A program made the position numbers and the translations under genes. Shown one piece after another: positions 31,854-43,844 of a stretch of 64,000 nucleotides of DNA; position 1 is the first letter of the stretch, and every line of letters begins with the position of its first letter. Origin of the DNA: Gari tellinella (taxonomy: Eukaryota > Mollusca > Bivalvia > Cardiida > Psammobiidae); the NCBI GenBank assembly GCA_922989275.2, contig OV277857.1, positions 50,011,083-50,075,082 on the forward strand, in the 5' to 3' direction. The notes beneath the pieces are model-generated. The model searched no databases. It saw only the letters and a list, made by a program, of their open reading frames with translations, and had not been told where the DNA came from.

Positions 31854-32037
31854 CCCTGTCTCGTCCATGGCCACACATGACAGTCACATTTCTGTGGAAA
31901 CTTACAACCTTATCATAAAACAACTGAAGATCTGCTATACAGCCAGTATGTTGCAGTATAGTCCACTTCTGGTCCATGGACACACATGACAGTCACATTT
32001 CTGTGGAAACTAATGACATTATGATACAACAACTGAA
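31821..32037 (+). repeat. CPSF2: Tandem duplication of the CPSF2 stop-codon region and proximal 3' UTR
   Basis: Two copies of about 108 bp lie head to tail (31821-31928 and 31929-32037). The first carries the last ten codons, the TAG and about 75 bp of 3' UTR. The second repeats them with substitutions: its reading of ...LLYSQYV differs by a small indel and TAG follows a Leu/Gln/Tyr-like remnant. Shared blocks include ctgctatacagccagtat and cacacatgacagtcaca. The second copy is non-coding because translation stops in the first. No AATAAA is obvious in the next 250 bp; one at 32880 is a possible poly(A) signal. Confidence 0.85.
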
Positions 32038-32151
32038 CACCTATCTGTATTATATTACAATTGAATCTCGATATATTGAACTCATCTAAGCCAAAGTTTC
32101 ATATGTTTCTATGGTTGCATTCAGATAACTTTAGCCAACCTTATTCCTTAA

Positions 32152-32373
32152 CCCATTACCCCATGGCCTGTTTCTAGTACTGCAATTAGGTGACCACTTA
32201 AAGCAGGTTGAAAGTAAAGCAGAATGCACCTTAAGGTGCATTCTGCTTTACTTACAGCCTGCTTTAAGCAACCATCTGCTAGGATCTAGAAACTATTTCT
32301 TATGGTGCACATAAATGGAACTATTTTCTTCAGTAGAGGAATAAATTAAAGGCATGTCTATGGAGTAATTGGC
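32152..32373. mobile_element. Family A MITE downstream of CPSF2
   Basis: TTAA|cccattaccccatggcctg and right end atggagtaattgg. The hairpin centre gcaccttaaggtgc is a third compensated arm variant. It could be part of the CPSF2 3' UTR if the poly(A) site lies beyond it. Confidence 0.82.
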
Positions 32374-32641
32374 TTATAGATATAGTGAATATTACTTGCA
32401 AGTTCTTATTTCATCTAAAGCTTGACATAGACTAAATGCATTGGCTTACACTGGTTACTAATATTTGGAAAATATTCCCCATGCATGTCAGAAAGATCTT
32501 GTAAAAAAAACTGTAGACCATGATCAGACTAATCTGTCTAATCTGGGTCAGCACTGTTTTCAATAATTGTCAATATATGTTTATAAAAGCAAGAGAATGG
32601 TAATTTCTTAGTCTTCTGATGCTTCAAAAATTGTTGTATGC

Positions 32642-32873
32642 CAGGGCTGCCATTTCTCCGGATTTTTCCGAAATCTTCGGATTTTTATCCTAGCAGATGC
32701 TAGCTTAAAGCAGGCTGAAAGTAAAGCAGAATGCTCCTTAAGTCACATTCGGATTTACTTTCAACCTGCTTTAAGTATTCACATGTCTTGAACTCGACTA
32801 TGGTGTTAAATCGCACTGAAAAAATAGAAAATTTAGAAATCTTAAGATTTTTCATGATCATATGGCAGCCCTA
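32642..32873. mobile_element. Family S MITE (6-bp TSD GTATGC) with core Y
   Basis: Ends CAGGGCTGCC and GGCAGCCCTA are flanked by GTATGC on both sides. The hairpin centre is gctccttaagtcac, partly unpaired. From 32880 to 33220 I see only a decayed core X (32945-32980). Confidence 0.9.
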
Positions 32874-33227
32874 GTATGCAATAAACTTCAATAGAGTTTT
32901 AATGTCATTTATAAATGAAGAAAAACATTCTTTCTAGTGTCAAACAGTTGAATCCGGACCAGACCACAAATTTCTTGGATAAGAACAGAAACTGTATTCA
33001 AATGTTAATCAAGACCCTCAGTACCTTAAGGGTAAATAAATGATAAATCATCAACCATTAATACAAGATAAATGCAATGACATCGTTGTTTTATTTTCAA
33101 ACATGTGTAGATCCCTTTTTAAACCCATGTGAATAAATTGTTATAATGAGATCTTGGTACATGCGTACCCAGAAGTGCTTGGCAACATATTGCAGTTAAT
33201 TTGTCTGCAGTATGGTCAAGCCTTCTT

Positions 33228-33466
33228 ACTCATTGAGCCCTAGTGACGCATATATATGCATCCTTTACCAAATGTGTACACTTGTCCTACGCAAACAGTG
33301 AAGTCCCTGATCAGAGGGCTCCTGCAGGAGCCCTCTGATCAGGGACTTCACTGTTTGTCATTTTGCAATTCATTACCAAACAAACAACCCTAAATAGTCT
33401 AAAATGGATCAGCCTTATTGCAAACTGGAATTGTCTATTGGAAGTTTCAGGGGATAATGAAAGTCA
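33228..33466 (+). mobile_element. Family C MITE with perfect core W
   Basis: It runs from ctcattgagccctagtgacg to gtttcaggggataatg. Its hairpin (cagtgaagtccctgatcaga, gagggctcctgcaggagccc, complement) is perfect over more than 50 bp. A C12 run lies at 33616-33627 and otherwise 33470-34050 shows only weak core X remnants. Confidence 0.82.
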
Positions 33467-34058
33467 TTTGATTTCTCCATATATCAACACAACAACAGAT
33501 ACAATAGTATGAGTGTCGCTAGAAATGGTCATTGTTTAATCATGTCACCACCATATATGAATACTAAAATCACCTTTACAAACAATTTGGATCCTGATCA
33601 GATGCGGTGTCTGATCCCCCCCCCCCCATAAAATTGGAGGCAACCACTTTAAGTAGACAATATGGTAAAGCAGATTGTTAAATTGGGCTGTGCAACTGCA
33701 ACTATGAGTATCCGTTCTCTGATCTGGATCTAAACTTGTTTACTACCATATCAATGTTCCTAAGTAAAAAAACGTATAAAATTCCCAATGTTGAATACGA
33801 AGATTTCGAAAAGAAAAATCCAGAGAAAAGGCAGCATTGAGCATACCATTTTCAAATGTATGAGAACATGTTTATTTACTGGTCAGCATAAAAACTAAAT
33901 GTATTTCAGTTTAAATAAACGCTTTCTGATCTCCATTCTACTTTAATTAGGGGTAGTTATATACAAGATTGATTGTACATTTAACCCTTATCTTAATGAA
34001 TTGTCATCTGCTTCAAATATATCATCTGCAAAGAAAACTCAAAATTAGTTTTATTTTG

Positions 34059-35546
34059 TTAGCTCACCTGGCACGAAGTGCCAAGGTGAGCTATTGTGAT
34101 CGCCCTGTGTCCGTCGTCCGTCGTCAAACTTTTTGTTCAAAGATCTTCTTCTTGGAAACCACTGGGCCAATTTCATCAAAACTTCATATGATTGTTCCTT
34201 GTAGGGTACTCTCTCAGATTTCTTCAAATATAGGTCATCCAATTGAAATTGTGGTTGCCATGGCAACCAATTGAAAAAACTTTTAAAAATCTTCTTGTCA
34301 AAAACTACTGGTCCGAATTGAAAATAATTTTACCCAAATGTGCCATTGGTGACCCTCTATCAGATTTCTTAAAATAATTTTCCTATCTTAAAAAACATGG
34401 CCGCTAGTGGGTGGGGCAGATTTTCCTTATATGGCTATATAGTGAAAACTTTAAAAAATCTTCTTGTCTGAAACCGCTGGTCCGATTTGAAAATAAATTT
34501 ACCCAAATGATTCATGGGTGACCCTCTACCAGATTTCTTAAAATAATTTTGATATCTAAAAAACATGGCCGCCAGTGGGTGGGGCACATTTTCCTTATGT
34601 TACTGTATAGTAAAAACTTTAAAAATCTTCTTCTGTGAAACTACTGGTCCAAATTGAAAATAATTGTACACAAATGATCCATGGGTGACTCTCTACCAGA
34701 TTTCTTAAAATAATTTTGATATCTTAAAACACATGGCCGCCAGTGGGTTGGGCACGCTTTCCTTATGATACTGTATAGTTAAAATTTTAAAAATCTTCTT
34801 CTTGGAAACTACTGGTCCAAATTGAAAATAAATTCACACAAATGATTCATTGGTGATTCTCTACTAGATTTCTTAAAATAATTTTGATATCTTAAAAAAC
34901 ATGGCCGCCAGTGGGTGGGGCACGTTTTCCTTATGATATACTGTATAGTTAAAACTTTAAAATCTTCTTCTGTGAAACTGATGGTCCAAATTGAAAATAA
35001 TTTTACACAAATGATCCATTGGTGACTCTCTACTAGATTTCTTAAAATAATTTTGATATCTTAAAAAATATGGCCGCCAGTGGGTGGGGCATGTTTTCCT
35101 TATGATACTGTTAATAATAGTTAAAACTTTAAAATCTTCTTCTGTGAAACTGATGGTCCAAATTGAAAATAATTTTACACAAATGATTCATGGGTGACCC
35201 TCTACCAGACTTCTTAAAACGAATTTGATATCTTAAAAATCATGGCAGCCAGTGGGTGTGGCAAGTTTTCCTTATATTTTTGTATAGAAATTTTTCAAAA
35301 ATCTTTTTCTCTGAAACTATTGGTCTGATTTAAGAATATTTTTTAAAAAAAGGTAATGATGGGTGACCCTTTGCCAGTTTTCTTCAAAGAATCTTCCTAG
35401 TTCAAACAACACGGCTGGCAGTGGGTGGGGGTTAATTTACCGGTGATGGCTTATATATAGTGGAATTTTATCACTACTGGTCCATTACCATGACCGTAAA
35501 CATGGGTACCAGGTGAGCGATTTAGTGCCGCATGGGGCTCTTGTTT
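34059..35546 (+). mobile_element. Composite element with about 168-bp tandem unit
   Basis: It has the same AGCTCACCTGGCACG start and ccaggtgagcgatttagtgc end as the element at 27716, but a different internal monomer. Seven units of about 168 bp are marked by aaactactggtccaaattg, gatttcttaaaataatttt and catggccgccagtgggtgg. A short inner palindrome (agctcacctggcacgaagtg/ccaaggtgagct) sits at its left end. Confidence 0.88.
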
Positions 35547-35589
35547 GTTTTTTTACTCTAGAAAATTTGAATCTGAGTAGCTTACAATA

Positions 35590-35645
35590 TGGGTCAAGAT
35601 AAGACGCCGCATTACGCGGCATCTGATCTGGATCCAAATTGTTTG
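35590..35645. mobile_element. Core X hairpin
   Basis: The half-decayed arms read gggtcaagataagacgccgc and gcggcatctgatctggatcc. A decayed family C fragment follows at about 35820-36050. Confidence 0.65.
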
Positions 35646-36297
35646 CAAATGTAAGCCAAGTCGCTCACCATGATCAGGATTCAAACTGTTTGCAAATAAA
35701 CCTTGTACTCAACGTAGGACACTGAAAGGGTTAAAATTAAGTCGGATTAATTTACTTAAAAAATCAAAAGGAGCGCAAAAAGTTTTCTTTGTAGTCAGAT
35801 GCCAAGTTGTCTGGTGGATTGGAGCCTTAGCCATGAGTATACTTGTCATTTACAAACAGTGTACCTGTAAAAAGTACATTTGTCCTGTGCAAACATTGTA
35901 GCCCCGGATCAGGGTCTGCACTGCTTGCCAACTGCAATACATATAGATATATTGCAGAAACCAACATTAAAAGTCATAAATGGGTTTGAACTAATTGGAA
36001 ACTGGCTTTTGTCAATTACATGTAAATGTTTCGTGGGTAAATGAGCTAACAAGATACAAGGTTGAACTATGTATGAACCAGATATAAACAAGACAAAGCA
36101 CTTCTGATTTTAAGAAAGTTAATTTAAGAAATGAAGAGACCCAGTTACTCTGATTTACATTCTACTCTGTGCTGCCCCCGCTGGTTGCTAACAAACATGC
36201 AGTCGTAAAAATCATTGTATTTCTCTGTTTCATTTTGGAATAATTGGATAGAGAGCAGTTTATCTTTATTATTTTATAGACTGTTAACTCTGCGCTT

Positions 36298-36477
36298 GCT
36301 AACGGTAAATCTGTGATTACCAATGAAAACAATTTGGATCCAAATGAGACGCCGAGTACACAAGGATCCAAACTGGTTGACACTGTATTTTGAAAATATT
36401 TTTTAGAAAATTCTAATTTTAGATTTGTTGCAGACGACAAATTGTTTCAGACGAAAACGCAATTGGCGTTCAAACGG
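36298..36477. mobile_element. Family E-like TTAA element
   Basis: It is bounded by TTAA|ctctgcgcttgctaacgg and ggcgttcaaacgg|TTAA, with a decayed core X (acaatttggatccaaatgag ... aggatccaaactgg). Confidence 0.75.
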
Positions 36478-36481
36478 TTAA

Positions 36482-36692
36482 CCCTTATCGTGCTAAGCGT
36501 GACTTGACAAACATTTGCAAACAGTATGGATCCAGATCAGACGCCGCAAAACGCGGCGTCTGATCTTGATTCACACTGTTTGTGACTCATATTCAACTTT
36601 TCTTCAGTTTAGAAAAGCATACAACTTATTTATTTTTTTTCGCAGACGATATAATATTATTTGAAGCAGGCGACAATTGAGCATGATAAGGA
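36482..36692. mobile_element. Family E TTAA element sharing its TTAA with its neighbour
   Basis: Ends cccttatcgtgctaagc and tgagcatgataagg; the left TTAA is the right TTAA of the preceding element. The hairpin is aacagtatggatccagatca around gacgccgcaaaacgcggcgtc. Confidence 0.85.
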
Positions 36693-36756
36693 TTAAGAAG
36701 TGCGGCAAGTGCAATAGAACTGCTGTGATGATATCCAGGCATAAAAAATTGGTTAA

Positions 36757-36945
36757 CGCTTATCCTGCCGTAATATCGTCTGCTTTAAAATTGTCGTCTG
36801 CAAATTTGGTCAAATTCAGATATATGACTTAAAATTGAAGAAAGTGTCACACAGTTTGGGTCCAGATCAGACGCCGCGTAACGCGGTGTCTGATCTGGAT
36901 CCAAACTGTTTGCAATCATCAGCAAAGTCCCCATCGGCAGACAAA
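36757..36945. mobile_element. Family E element with core X
   Basis: TTAA|cgcttatcctgccgtaat at left; catcggcagacaaag at right. The hairpin centre is gacgccgcgtaacgcggtgtc, one G-T type mismatch. Confidence 0.8.
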
Positions 36946-37435
36946 GAAACGACAGAACAAGACACTATACAAATTCATTTACTCCAAGAAGTATGGGGCA
37001 TCTGGTAAATAGCGATTCATATAAATGTGCAGTATAGTTTACGATAGTGCACTTAAAAAGAAAAGTGAATTGTTTATCCTGGGGAAAAAAGACAGTTGTT
37101 GACATATTATTTTGTCAGATTGGACTTACCAGGCCACGTTGGCCTATGAGACTTCCAATGGACAATTTAAGTGAACCCGAGTTATGTCTGGCAATGGACG
37201 CCCCCTATGTGCTTGCTAGAAGATTTCATTATAGATATACAAGGGTGATATAAGACCACTGTCCACAAATGTTTTTCTTCCATAAACAGCAGGGCATTTT
37301 ACATGCAATAGCAAACGGTGAATACCCTGATAAGACGCGGCGTCTCGCGGCATCTCATCATGTCCTACACTGTTTGCCAGTGGCCCACTAGGGTTAAATC
37401 TATAGTCCAAGAACTTGTTATTTTGGTTGGATTAA

Positions 37436-37665
37436 CCCAATCCCATTACCCCATACGTACGCCTTTTTTACGACATAAATATATTCTTCCACTGCTGAAA
37501 ATGGTTTCAATTATACAGTCATGAATATGCACCCTATAAAATATATTCTACATCCAAACTTAAAGCATGCTGAACGTAAAGCGGAATGCACATTCTGCCT
37601 TACTTTCCACCTGCTTTAAGTAGTAACCTGTTTTCAAAAATAGAAATTGCCTATAGGGTAACGGG
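37436..37665. mobile_element. Family A MITE, shortened core
   Basis: Left end with cccattaccccatacgtacg and right end tatagggtaacggg. Core Y has lost its centre (cggaatgcacattctgc). Confidence 0.78.
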
Positions 37666-38076
37666 TTTACAGCATGTTGCAAAACGACAATTAGTGCAAA
37701 CCCTGGTCAGAGGGCTCGTATACGAGTCCTCTGATCTGGGTCTACATTGCTTTAAAGGAGAAGAATAGCGTTATTATTTCCCAATAAACACGTTTAAACT
37801 AAAACTATTATACCCATTGCATACTGTTTGGAGTAAGTTCAGACTCCGGGTAACCCAGCGTCTTATCAGGATCGTGAACATTTTCAAAACTTGTCAATTT
37901 ATGGCATTGCGTTTCAGTGAAACGGGTAAAAACAACAGCCAGGATAATCGAAATCGATAGTTATACCGGGTCTACATTGTAGTAGTTACACAACTCTTTA
38001 AATGTAACCTGGGCAATATATTTCATCTGCAACAGTTGTCGTCTGCTATTGTTTTAAATATGGTCAGATATAACAG

Positions 38077-38269
38077 CAGGGCTCCAGATAAGAGATAGTT
38101 ATTTCAACAAATCAAACATTTTATCACCCATTTCAGCACCAAATCCTATAGTGTTACTACTCATTAGAATCGTCTCGAAGAGACGATTCTAATGAGTAGT
38201 AACACCATAGGGTTTAATTCAGAAATAAAGATTTTTAGTTTTGAAAAACTACATTTATCTGTTGCTCTG
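38077..38269. mobile_element. Family J element with 12-bp direct repeats
   Basis: The ends cagggctccagataag and tttatctgttgctctg bracket a perfect hairpin (tgttactactcattagaatc with centre gtctcgaagagac). CAGATATAACAG flanks both sides (38065-38076 and 38270-38281). Confidence 0.82.
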
Positions 38270-38514
38270 CAGATATAACAGGGACGTAGATTGTATAATA
38301 TACGTTCCTGGATATAATTATATAATTTTTCAGACCCCATGTGATCAATATCTAAACCATAACACGAGACAATTTACAGATCAACATTAAAATAAAAAAT
38401 AAATAAAACGGCGAACATCGTACAGGTTGGGTAGGGGTGGAGAGAGGCATAGCATGCGCGGAGCACATGTGGTTACAATGTTCATAGCTGTTTCAAAGAG
38501 TTCGTTTAATTTAA

Positions 38515-38755
38515 CCCATTACCCCATAGCCTGTTTCTAGTTTTGAAGACAGATGACCACTTAAAGCAGGTTGAAAGTAAAGCAGAATGTGCCTTAAGAC
38601 ACATTCTGCTTTAATTTCAGCCTGCTTTAAGCTACAATCTGCTAGACTATATAAAATGCTTGTAATGGTAATTGTTCATGAGGGTATAAACTGGAACTAT
38701 TTCTTCAGCGGAGGAATAAATTAAATACGCTAAAAGTCGTTTCTATGGGGGAGGT
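38515..38755. mobile_element. Family A MITE with core Y
   Basis: TTAA|cccattaccccatagcc and tttctatgggggagg|TTAA; this copy joins a CCCATTACC left end to a CCCTTTACC-type right end. Hairpin centre gtgccttaagacac. Confidence 0.85.
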
Positions 38756-39418
38756 TAATGACAATACTGTATATTTCAGTTAATTTTTTTAAAAAAACAA
38801 TATGGTGTCCAGAGTGCAAACAGATTAAGTCGCCCAATAAGCAGTCACTGATTTTCATCATTGGTTTTGTAGATAAAACGCCAGCTATAAAAGATGGATT
38901 ATGCCCAATACTATCAGTCCTGCATGGTCATTTCCATGTCTGGTGCATAAAAGATTGAAAGATGATCGCTTACGTAATGGGGAAAGAAGATGACCCATGA
39001 TAAAAAATAGATATACTGTATTCGGAAGTTTTGTACCGACTACAATGTGTCCCGACGGGCCTTGCTATATAAAGCGTCTGAGATCGTTCTCAAGTTTTTG
39101 ATTGGAGATTTGAGCATTTTGTTAGTCCAAAACGTCGCATGAAGCTTTCAAAACACTACCTACACCTTTGAATACGTGGCCGAAGAAAAAGAGGTGTTTA
39201 CAAGATTTCGGAATCCTACTTTAAGAAGCCGTTCGTCATACATGTAAGAGGTTCCAACGCTACTTCAAAAGATAGATCTAGTAGCTTCATATAATATTAA
39301 GTTAATTCGAAATACATCATGTATCTTATTAACTCTTTTGTTTACTTAGGACAAAGTTATAAAGAAGTTATATTCAGATGAGATAAGTTCAATCTCATAA
39401 AACTTATACAGTGGTGAA

Positions 39419-40088
39419 GACATTATTCTTTCCTCAACGATAAAATTATTATAAAGTTTGGAGCCAGATCAGACGCCGGGTAATCTGGCGTTCGATTAGG
39501 TTCCAAACTTTTTGCCGTCATAATTAAAATCGTTAGAATTTTATTGCATCGCATTTTGTTTGCGATTAACCCTTTACCCAATAACCTATTTATAATATTA
39601 ATCACTTAAAGCAGGTTGAAAGTAAAGCAGAATGTGCCTTAAGGCACATTGTGCTTTACTTTCAGCCTGCTTTAAGCTAAAAATCTGCTAGGCTATATAA
39701 AATATTTGGAATGGTAATTGTTCATGAGGGTATAAACTGGAACTATTTTCTTCAGCGGATGAATAAATTAAATAGGTAAAAGTCGCTTCTATGGGGGAAA
39801 GGGTTAAACGGGAAATATTAACTTCACTATCGCCTCCTCCATTAGAGGGACTGCGTTGACATCAGCAATTGGAACGATGTAATGTTTCCCGTTTAAACGC
39901 AATGAAATAAAATGTATAGAGAAAGTGAAAAGCTTTCGATAATCCTAATTTTGAATTGCTAACAGTTTAAAGTCTGGTCAGACGCCGAGTTATCCGGCGT
40001 CTGATCTGACTCTAAACCGATGCATTGAAAATAATTGTTAAAAAGACATAGAAGCTTTTATTGGGAAAAAATAACGTTCTGTCCACTA
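39419..40088. mobile_element. Family K sequence with a nested family A MITE
   Basis: The left end ta|cagtggtgaagacattatt and right end aataacgttctgtccacta match family K. Two X-type hairpins are visible (agccagatcagacgccgggt ...; gtctggtcagacgccgagtt ...), so it may be two K copies. Confidence 0.6.
39570..39803. mobile_element. Family A (CCCTTTACC type) MITE with core Y
   Basis: Ends ccctttacccaataacc and ctatgggggaaaggg with TTAA on both sides. Nested in family K sequence. Confidence 0.87.
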
Positions 40089-40161
40089 CAGCAAGTAAAT
40101 GACGTTTCTCGTGCAACTATTCGCATGGTTTTCCTTTATTGGAATGCTATACAATGAAGGT

Positions 40162-40415
40162 CAGGGCTGCCATAAGTTGACGTGAAAAATCCCAAGATTT
40201 CCAATTTGCATTTTTTAAGTGCGATTTTACGAAATCGTACCTTTACCCTATAGCCTGTTTTTAGTTTTGTTGACATGCGGTTACTTAAAGCAGGCTGTAA
40301 GTAAAGCAGAATACGCCTTAAGGCGCATTCTGCTTTACTTTCAGCCGACTTTAAGCTACCATGTACTAGGAAAAAATCCGAAGATTTAGGAAAAATCCGG
40401 ATAAATGGATCACTA
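40162..40415 (-). mobile_element. Family S MITE, right end lost
   Basis: Left end cagggctgccataagttgac; core Y with centre gccttaaggcgc; the sequence then follows aggaaaaatccggat and stops before the final CAGCCCTG. Confidence 0.8.
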
Positions 40416-40617
40416 GGTTAATTCATATGTCATTTTGCTTACAATTTCAGATTGAATAATAACGACTTTATTTCCGACTTAGTGATACTTAAAGGTACTT
40501 AAAATTTACGATGATCAAATTTGAATGTTCTCAACATTGAAATAAAATAATTTTCTATGATTCTGTAAATTTTAGTTTTTTACACATACGCAGCATCAGA
40601 TCAGCTTGTCAGGCTCT

Positions 40618-40853
40618 TTTGACTCTTATCATGCTGAATTCTCGACTTTTTCAAATAATAACGATATTTTATATCGTCTGCGAAAACAAATCACAGTTTT
40701 TCAGCTTTTTAAAGTGACGAGAAGGGTTGAAGATGAGTAGCAAACAGTTTGGATCCAGATCAGACGCCGCGTTATGCGGCGTCTGATCTGGATCCAAAAT
40801 GTTTTCAAATGTTAGCCAAGGTGTGCCTAGTATGGTGAGGGTTATATAGCATA
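40618..40853. mobile_element. Family E element with core X
   Basis: It runs from gactcttatcatgctgaatt to cctagtatggtgagggttat. The hairpin is aaacagtttggatccagatc around agacgccgcgttatgcggcg, whose centre is compensated in most positions. Confidence 0.75.
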
Positions 40854-41337
40854 TGCAATGAACACTTCATAATTTTGCATGCATTCTCGACTCGTGAAGG
40901 CAATGCAAAATGATGCTTCAAGTCGTGTCAATTGAAGTTATATTTCGAGGTTATTTTTTATATTTTCAACTTTAATAATTCCTTTAACCTGTTGCCTGGC
41001 GATCACGATTCGACTCGACTGGTTTTGTACCCAATTTTGATCCAGATCAGACACCGTGTATTGCAGCGTCTATTCTCAATAAAAGCTGCTTTACATACTT
41101 TTTTCAATTTAAAAATGTATATATAGATATAAATACCAGATTTTTATCAAACTTGCAAAGCATACCAGCAAAGGGTTGATAGAGCAAAACTACTCTAAAA
41201 TCAAGTAGGGACTATCCTTTTGCAATCAGCGTATTTATTCTGAGGAAATTGTCAAAGCAGACTTTTTGTCAAGTCATAAGAAAGTGTATTCGGAGAATTG
41301 CATGCAGCCCTTAGCCTTTGCAACACCATGAACCTGG

Positions 41338-41520
41338 CTAACATATACTCATTACATTTGCAAACAGTGTAGACACAGATCCGAGGGCTCATATAGGAGC
41401 CCTCTGATCGGGATCTGCACTGTTTGCCAATTTAGAGCAGTATTTTTCAAACTACCCAGACTTCAAAGTAAACTGGTTCATATCTTTGTAACTAAAATAT
41501 TTACTTAGTGTTGAAAGGGT
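41338..41520 (+). mobile_element. Family C MITE, ends decayed
   Basis: Core W reads caaacagtgtagacacagat, gagggctcatataggagccc and its partner gatctgcactgtttgcc. Confidence 0.72.
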
Positions 41521-41747
41521 TTATTTCAACGCCGAAATTTGTCGTCTGCTTTATCCCTTTCATCTTCACCGCTGTCTTCTGCTTTAAAATCAACTCTTTT
41601 GTTTCAAAGCTAGATTAAAGAAAAACTGATTGAAGACACTTTAAAATGACAGCAAAACATTTTGGACCCTGATCAGACACCATTGTCAAATCTGTTTGCA
41701 AAGTCGACTGTAGATCTAGATATAGTAGTATAATGGGAGTGAAATGG

Positions 41748-42002
41748 CAGGGCTGCCATTTCTCCGGATTTTTCCTAAATCTCCGGATTTTTTCCCAGTA
41801 CATAGTAGCTTAAAGCAGGCTGAAAGTAAAGCAGAATGCGCCCTAAGGCGCATTCTGCTTTACTTACAGCCTGCTTTTAGTAGTTGCATGTCGACAAAAC
41901 AAGAAGAAGGCTAATGGGTAAAGGTACGATTCGTTAAATCGCACTTGAAAAATGCAAGTTTGGAAATCTTAGGATTTTTCATGTCAACTTATGGCAGCCC
42001 TG
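41748..42002. mobile_element. Family S MITE (6-bp TSD AAATGG), reference copy
   Basis: Perfect CAGGGCTGCC and GGCAGCCCTG ends are flanked by AAATGG at 41742-41747 and 42003-42008. The interior has a conserved left arm (ttctccggatttttcctaaa), core Y with centre gcgccctaaggcgc, and a right arm (gcacttgaaaaatgcaagtt ... ttatggcagccctg). Confidence 0.95.
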
Positions 42003-42110
42003 AAATGGTTAGACCCTCCATACCAAGACAAGCTAATCACCTAAAGTTGTATATCTAACTGTGCTCATCAGGGTCGACTGAAGTTGCATTTAGCAGTGAA
42101 TGTTATTTAA

Positions 42111-42439
42111 CCCTTTACTCCATAGCAAGACAAGCAAATTTTGCAAATACTGATTTAAATACATATCCCATGTATTATGCTTTTTGTCATGTTTCTGTTG
42201 ATAATGTAATCGTAATATTATACATATCTCCTGTATATAGAGGAATATATGTTTACGGCAGAATACTGGTCCCGGAAAGACGAAAGTAAAGCAGAAAGCT
42301 TCTAAAGGAGCTTTCTGCTTAACTTATATCTTGCTTGAAGCTTCAACTTGTTTTCAACACCATCATTGAATATTCATTTTGGCACTAATTTGGAGAGAGT
42401 AGGTAGATGCACTTCAAGGTGCTTCTGTTGAGAAAAGGC
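42111..42439. mobile_element. Probable diverged TTAA element with Y/Z-like core
   Basis: TTAA|ccctttactccatagc on the left and gttgagaaaaggc|TTAA on the right. The core carries gaaagtaaagcagaaagctt and ctaaaggagctttctgc, intermediate between Y and Z. Confidence 0.6.
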
Positions 42440-42770
42440 TTAAGAAGCCAAAACATAAAAGTGGTAAATGTCAATGTTAACATTGCAGTGCTAGATTAAC
42501 AAGTTGGCGCTTTATATTTCTCATTCTGTATTACAAGGATGGGTTTATATTAGACAAGCCTTATAAGTTACCTTCTGCACCTGCAGGTGAAATTTTGATA
42601 ACTGCTCGAAACAGATGAGGGCTCTAATCTGGATACAAACTGTTTGATACACTGATTATATTATCTGAAAGAAAATGTTGATAACTCGACTTAGAGAATT
42701 GTTGCAGACAACTAGAACTGCATACGACAAACTCTGCAGACGACAATTACGGCGCGTGCGAAAGGTTTAA

Positions 42771-42990
42771 CCCTTATCATGCTGAATTGACGTCTGCTTC
42801 AAATGTAGATTCTATCGTCTGCGAAAATGAATCAAAATTAGATTTTTAAGCTTTTTAAAGTGACGAAAGGTTGAACATGAGTTGGAAACAGGTTGGATCC
42901 AGATCAGACGCCGCGTAACGCGGCGTCTGATCTGGATCCAAACTGTCTGCAAATGTAAGTCAAGTCATGCTTAGCATGATAAATAGTAAA
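42771..42990. mobile_element. Family E element with perfect core X
   Basis: TTAA|cccttatcatgctgaattg at left and atgcttagcatgataaatag at right. The hairpin ggttggatccagatcagacg with centre gccgcgtaacgcggc is perfect over about 50 bp. Confidence 0.83.
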
Positions 42991-43346
42991 AAATATACAT
43001 GCACGTTGAACCCTCATTATCGTAATTCTAACAAGCAAATAACCCAAAACAAAACATTGGCACTTTGATTGACAAATACTCTGCATTTCTGAAAATAAAA
43101 TAAAACAATTGAATCATAAAAAGCAATTGAAACATGCCCAATCCCTTTCATCACTGATTTATTTCAAAGTAGAGATAAAATATTACTCTTCTGAATGGGT
43201 TTTCGAGGAAATAGAATGGAATAAGAATTTGACTGGTTCAGGTTTGTCACGAATCCTTAAATTATAATGTAACCATTATGTTGCGCAATAAAACATTTCT
43301 ATGACCGATTTAATTGCACCAGTTAAAAGTCACACTTACTTTTTAA

Positions 43347-43579
43347 CCAATTATCCCATAAATACGCCTTTACAGTTTTACGCCTTTAGTTTATTCCCCT
43401 TATATAGAAAATTAATTCAATTTATACAGTCATGAAAATGCACCATAAGATTTTTTTTTGCTAACAGATTGTAGCTTAAAGTAAAGCAAAATGCACCTTA
43501 GGGCGCGTGCTGCTTTTCTTTCAGCCTGATTTAAGTATTCACCTATTTTCAAACAAGAAACTGGCCTTGGGGTAAAGGG
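43347..43579. mobile_element. Family A MITE, left core arm shortened
   Basis: TTAA|ccaattatcccataaatac and ttggggtaaaggg|TTAA. Core reads gtagcttaaagtaaagc, so about 12 bp of the arm are missing. Confidence 0.78.
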
Positions 43580-43844
43580 TTAACATTTCACCGTCAATTT
43601 TAGTGTTTATGTTTTACCCTTACATCGCCATGTCTCTTGTTAGAGCTTAGACAAAATGAGTGAAGAAATATTGATATGGGTGTAAAACACGAATACTGAT
43701 CAGCGTAACGCAGTGCCTGACAGGATTCAAACTGTATGCAACGTAGACTCTGGTCGCATATGGCGATGGAAGAGTTAACGCTCTCATACATCGGTTCAAG
43801 AGTCATAGGATTACAATAATTTTATCGTAACTTTATGAGCCGTA

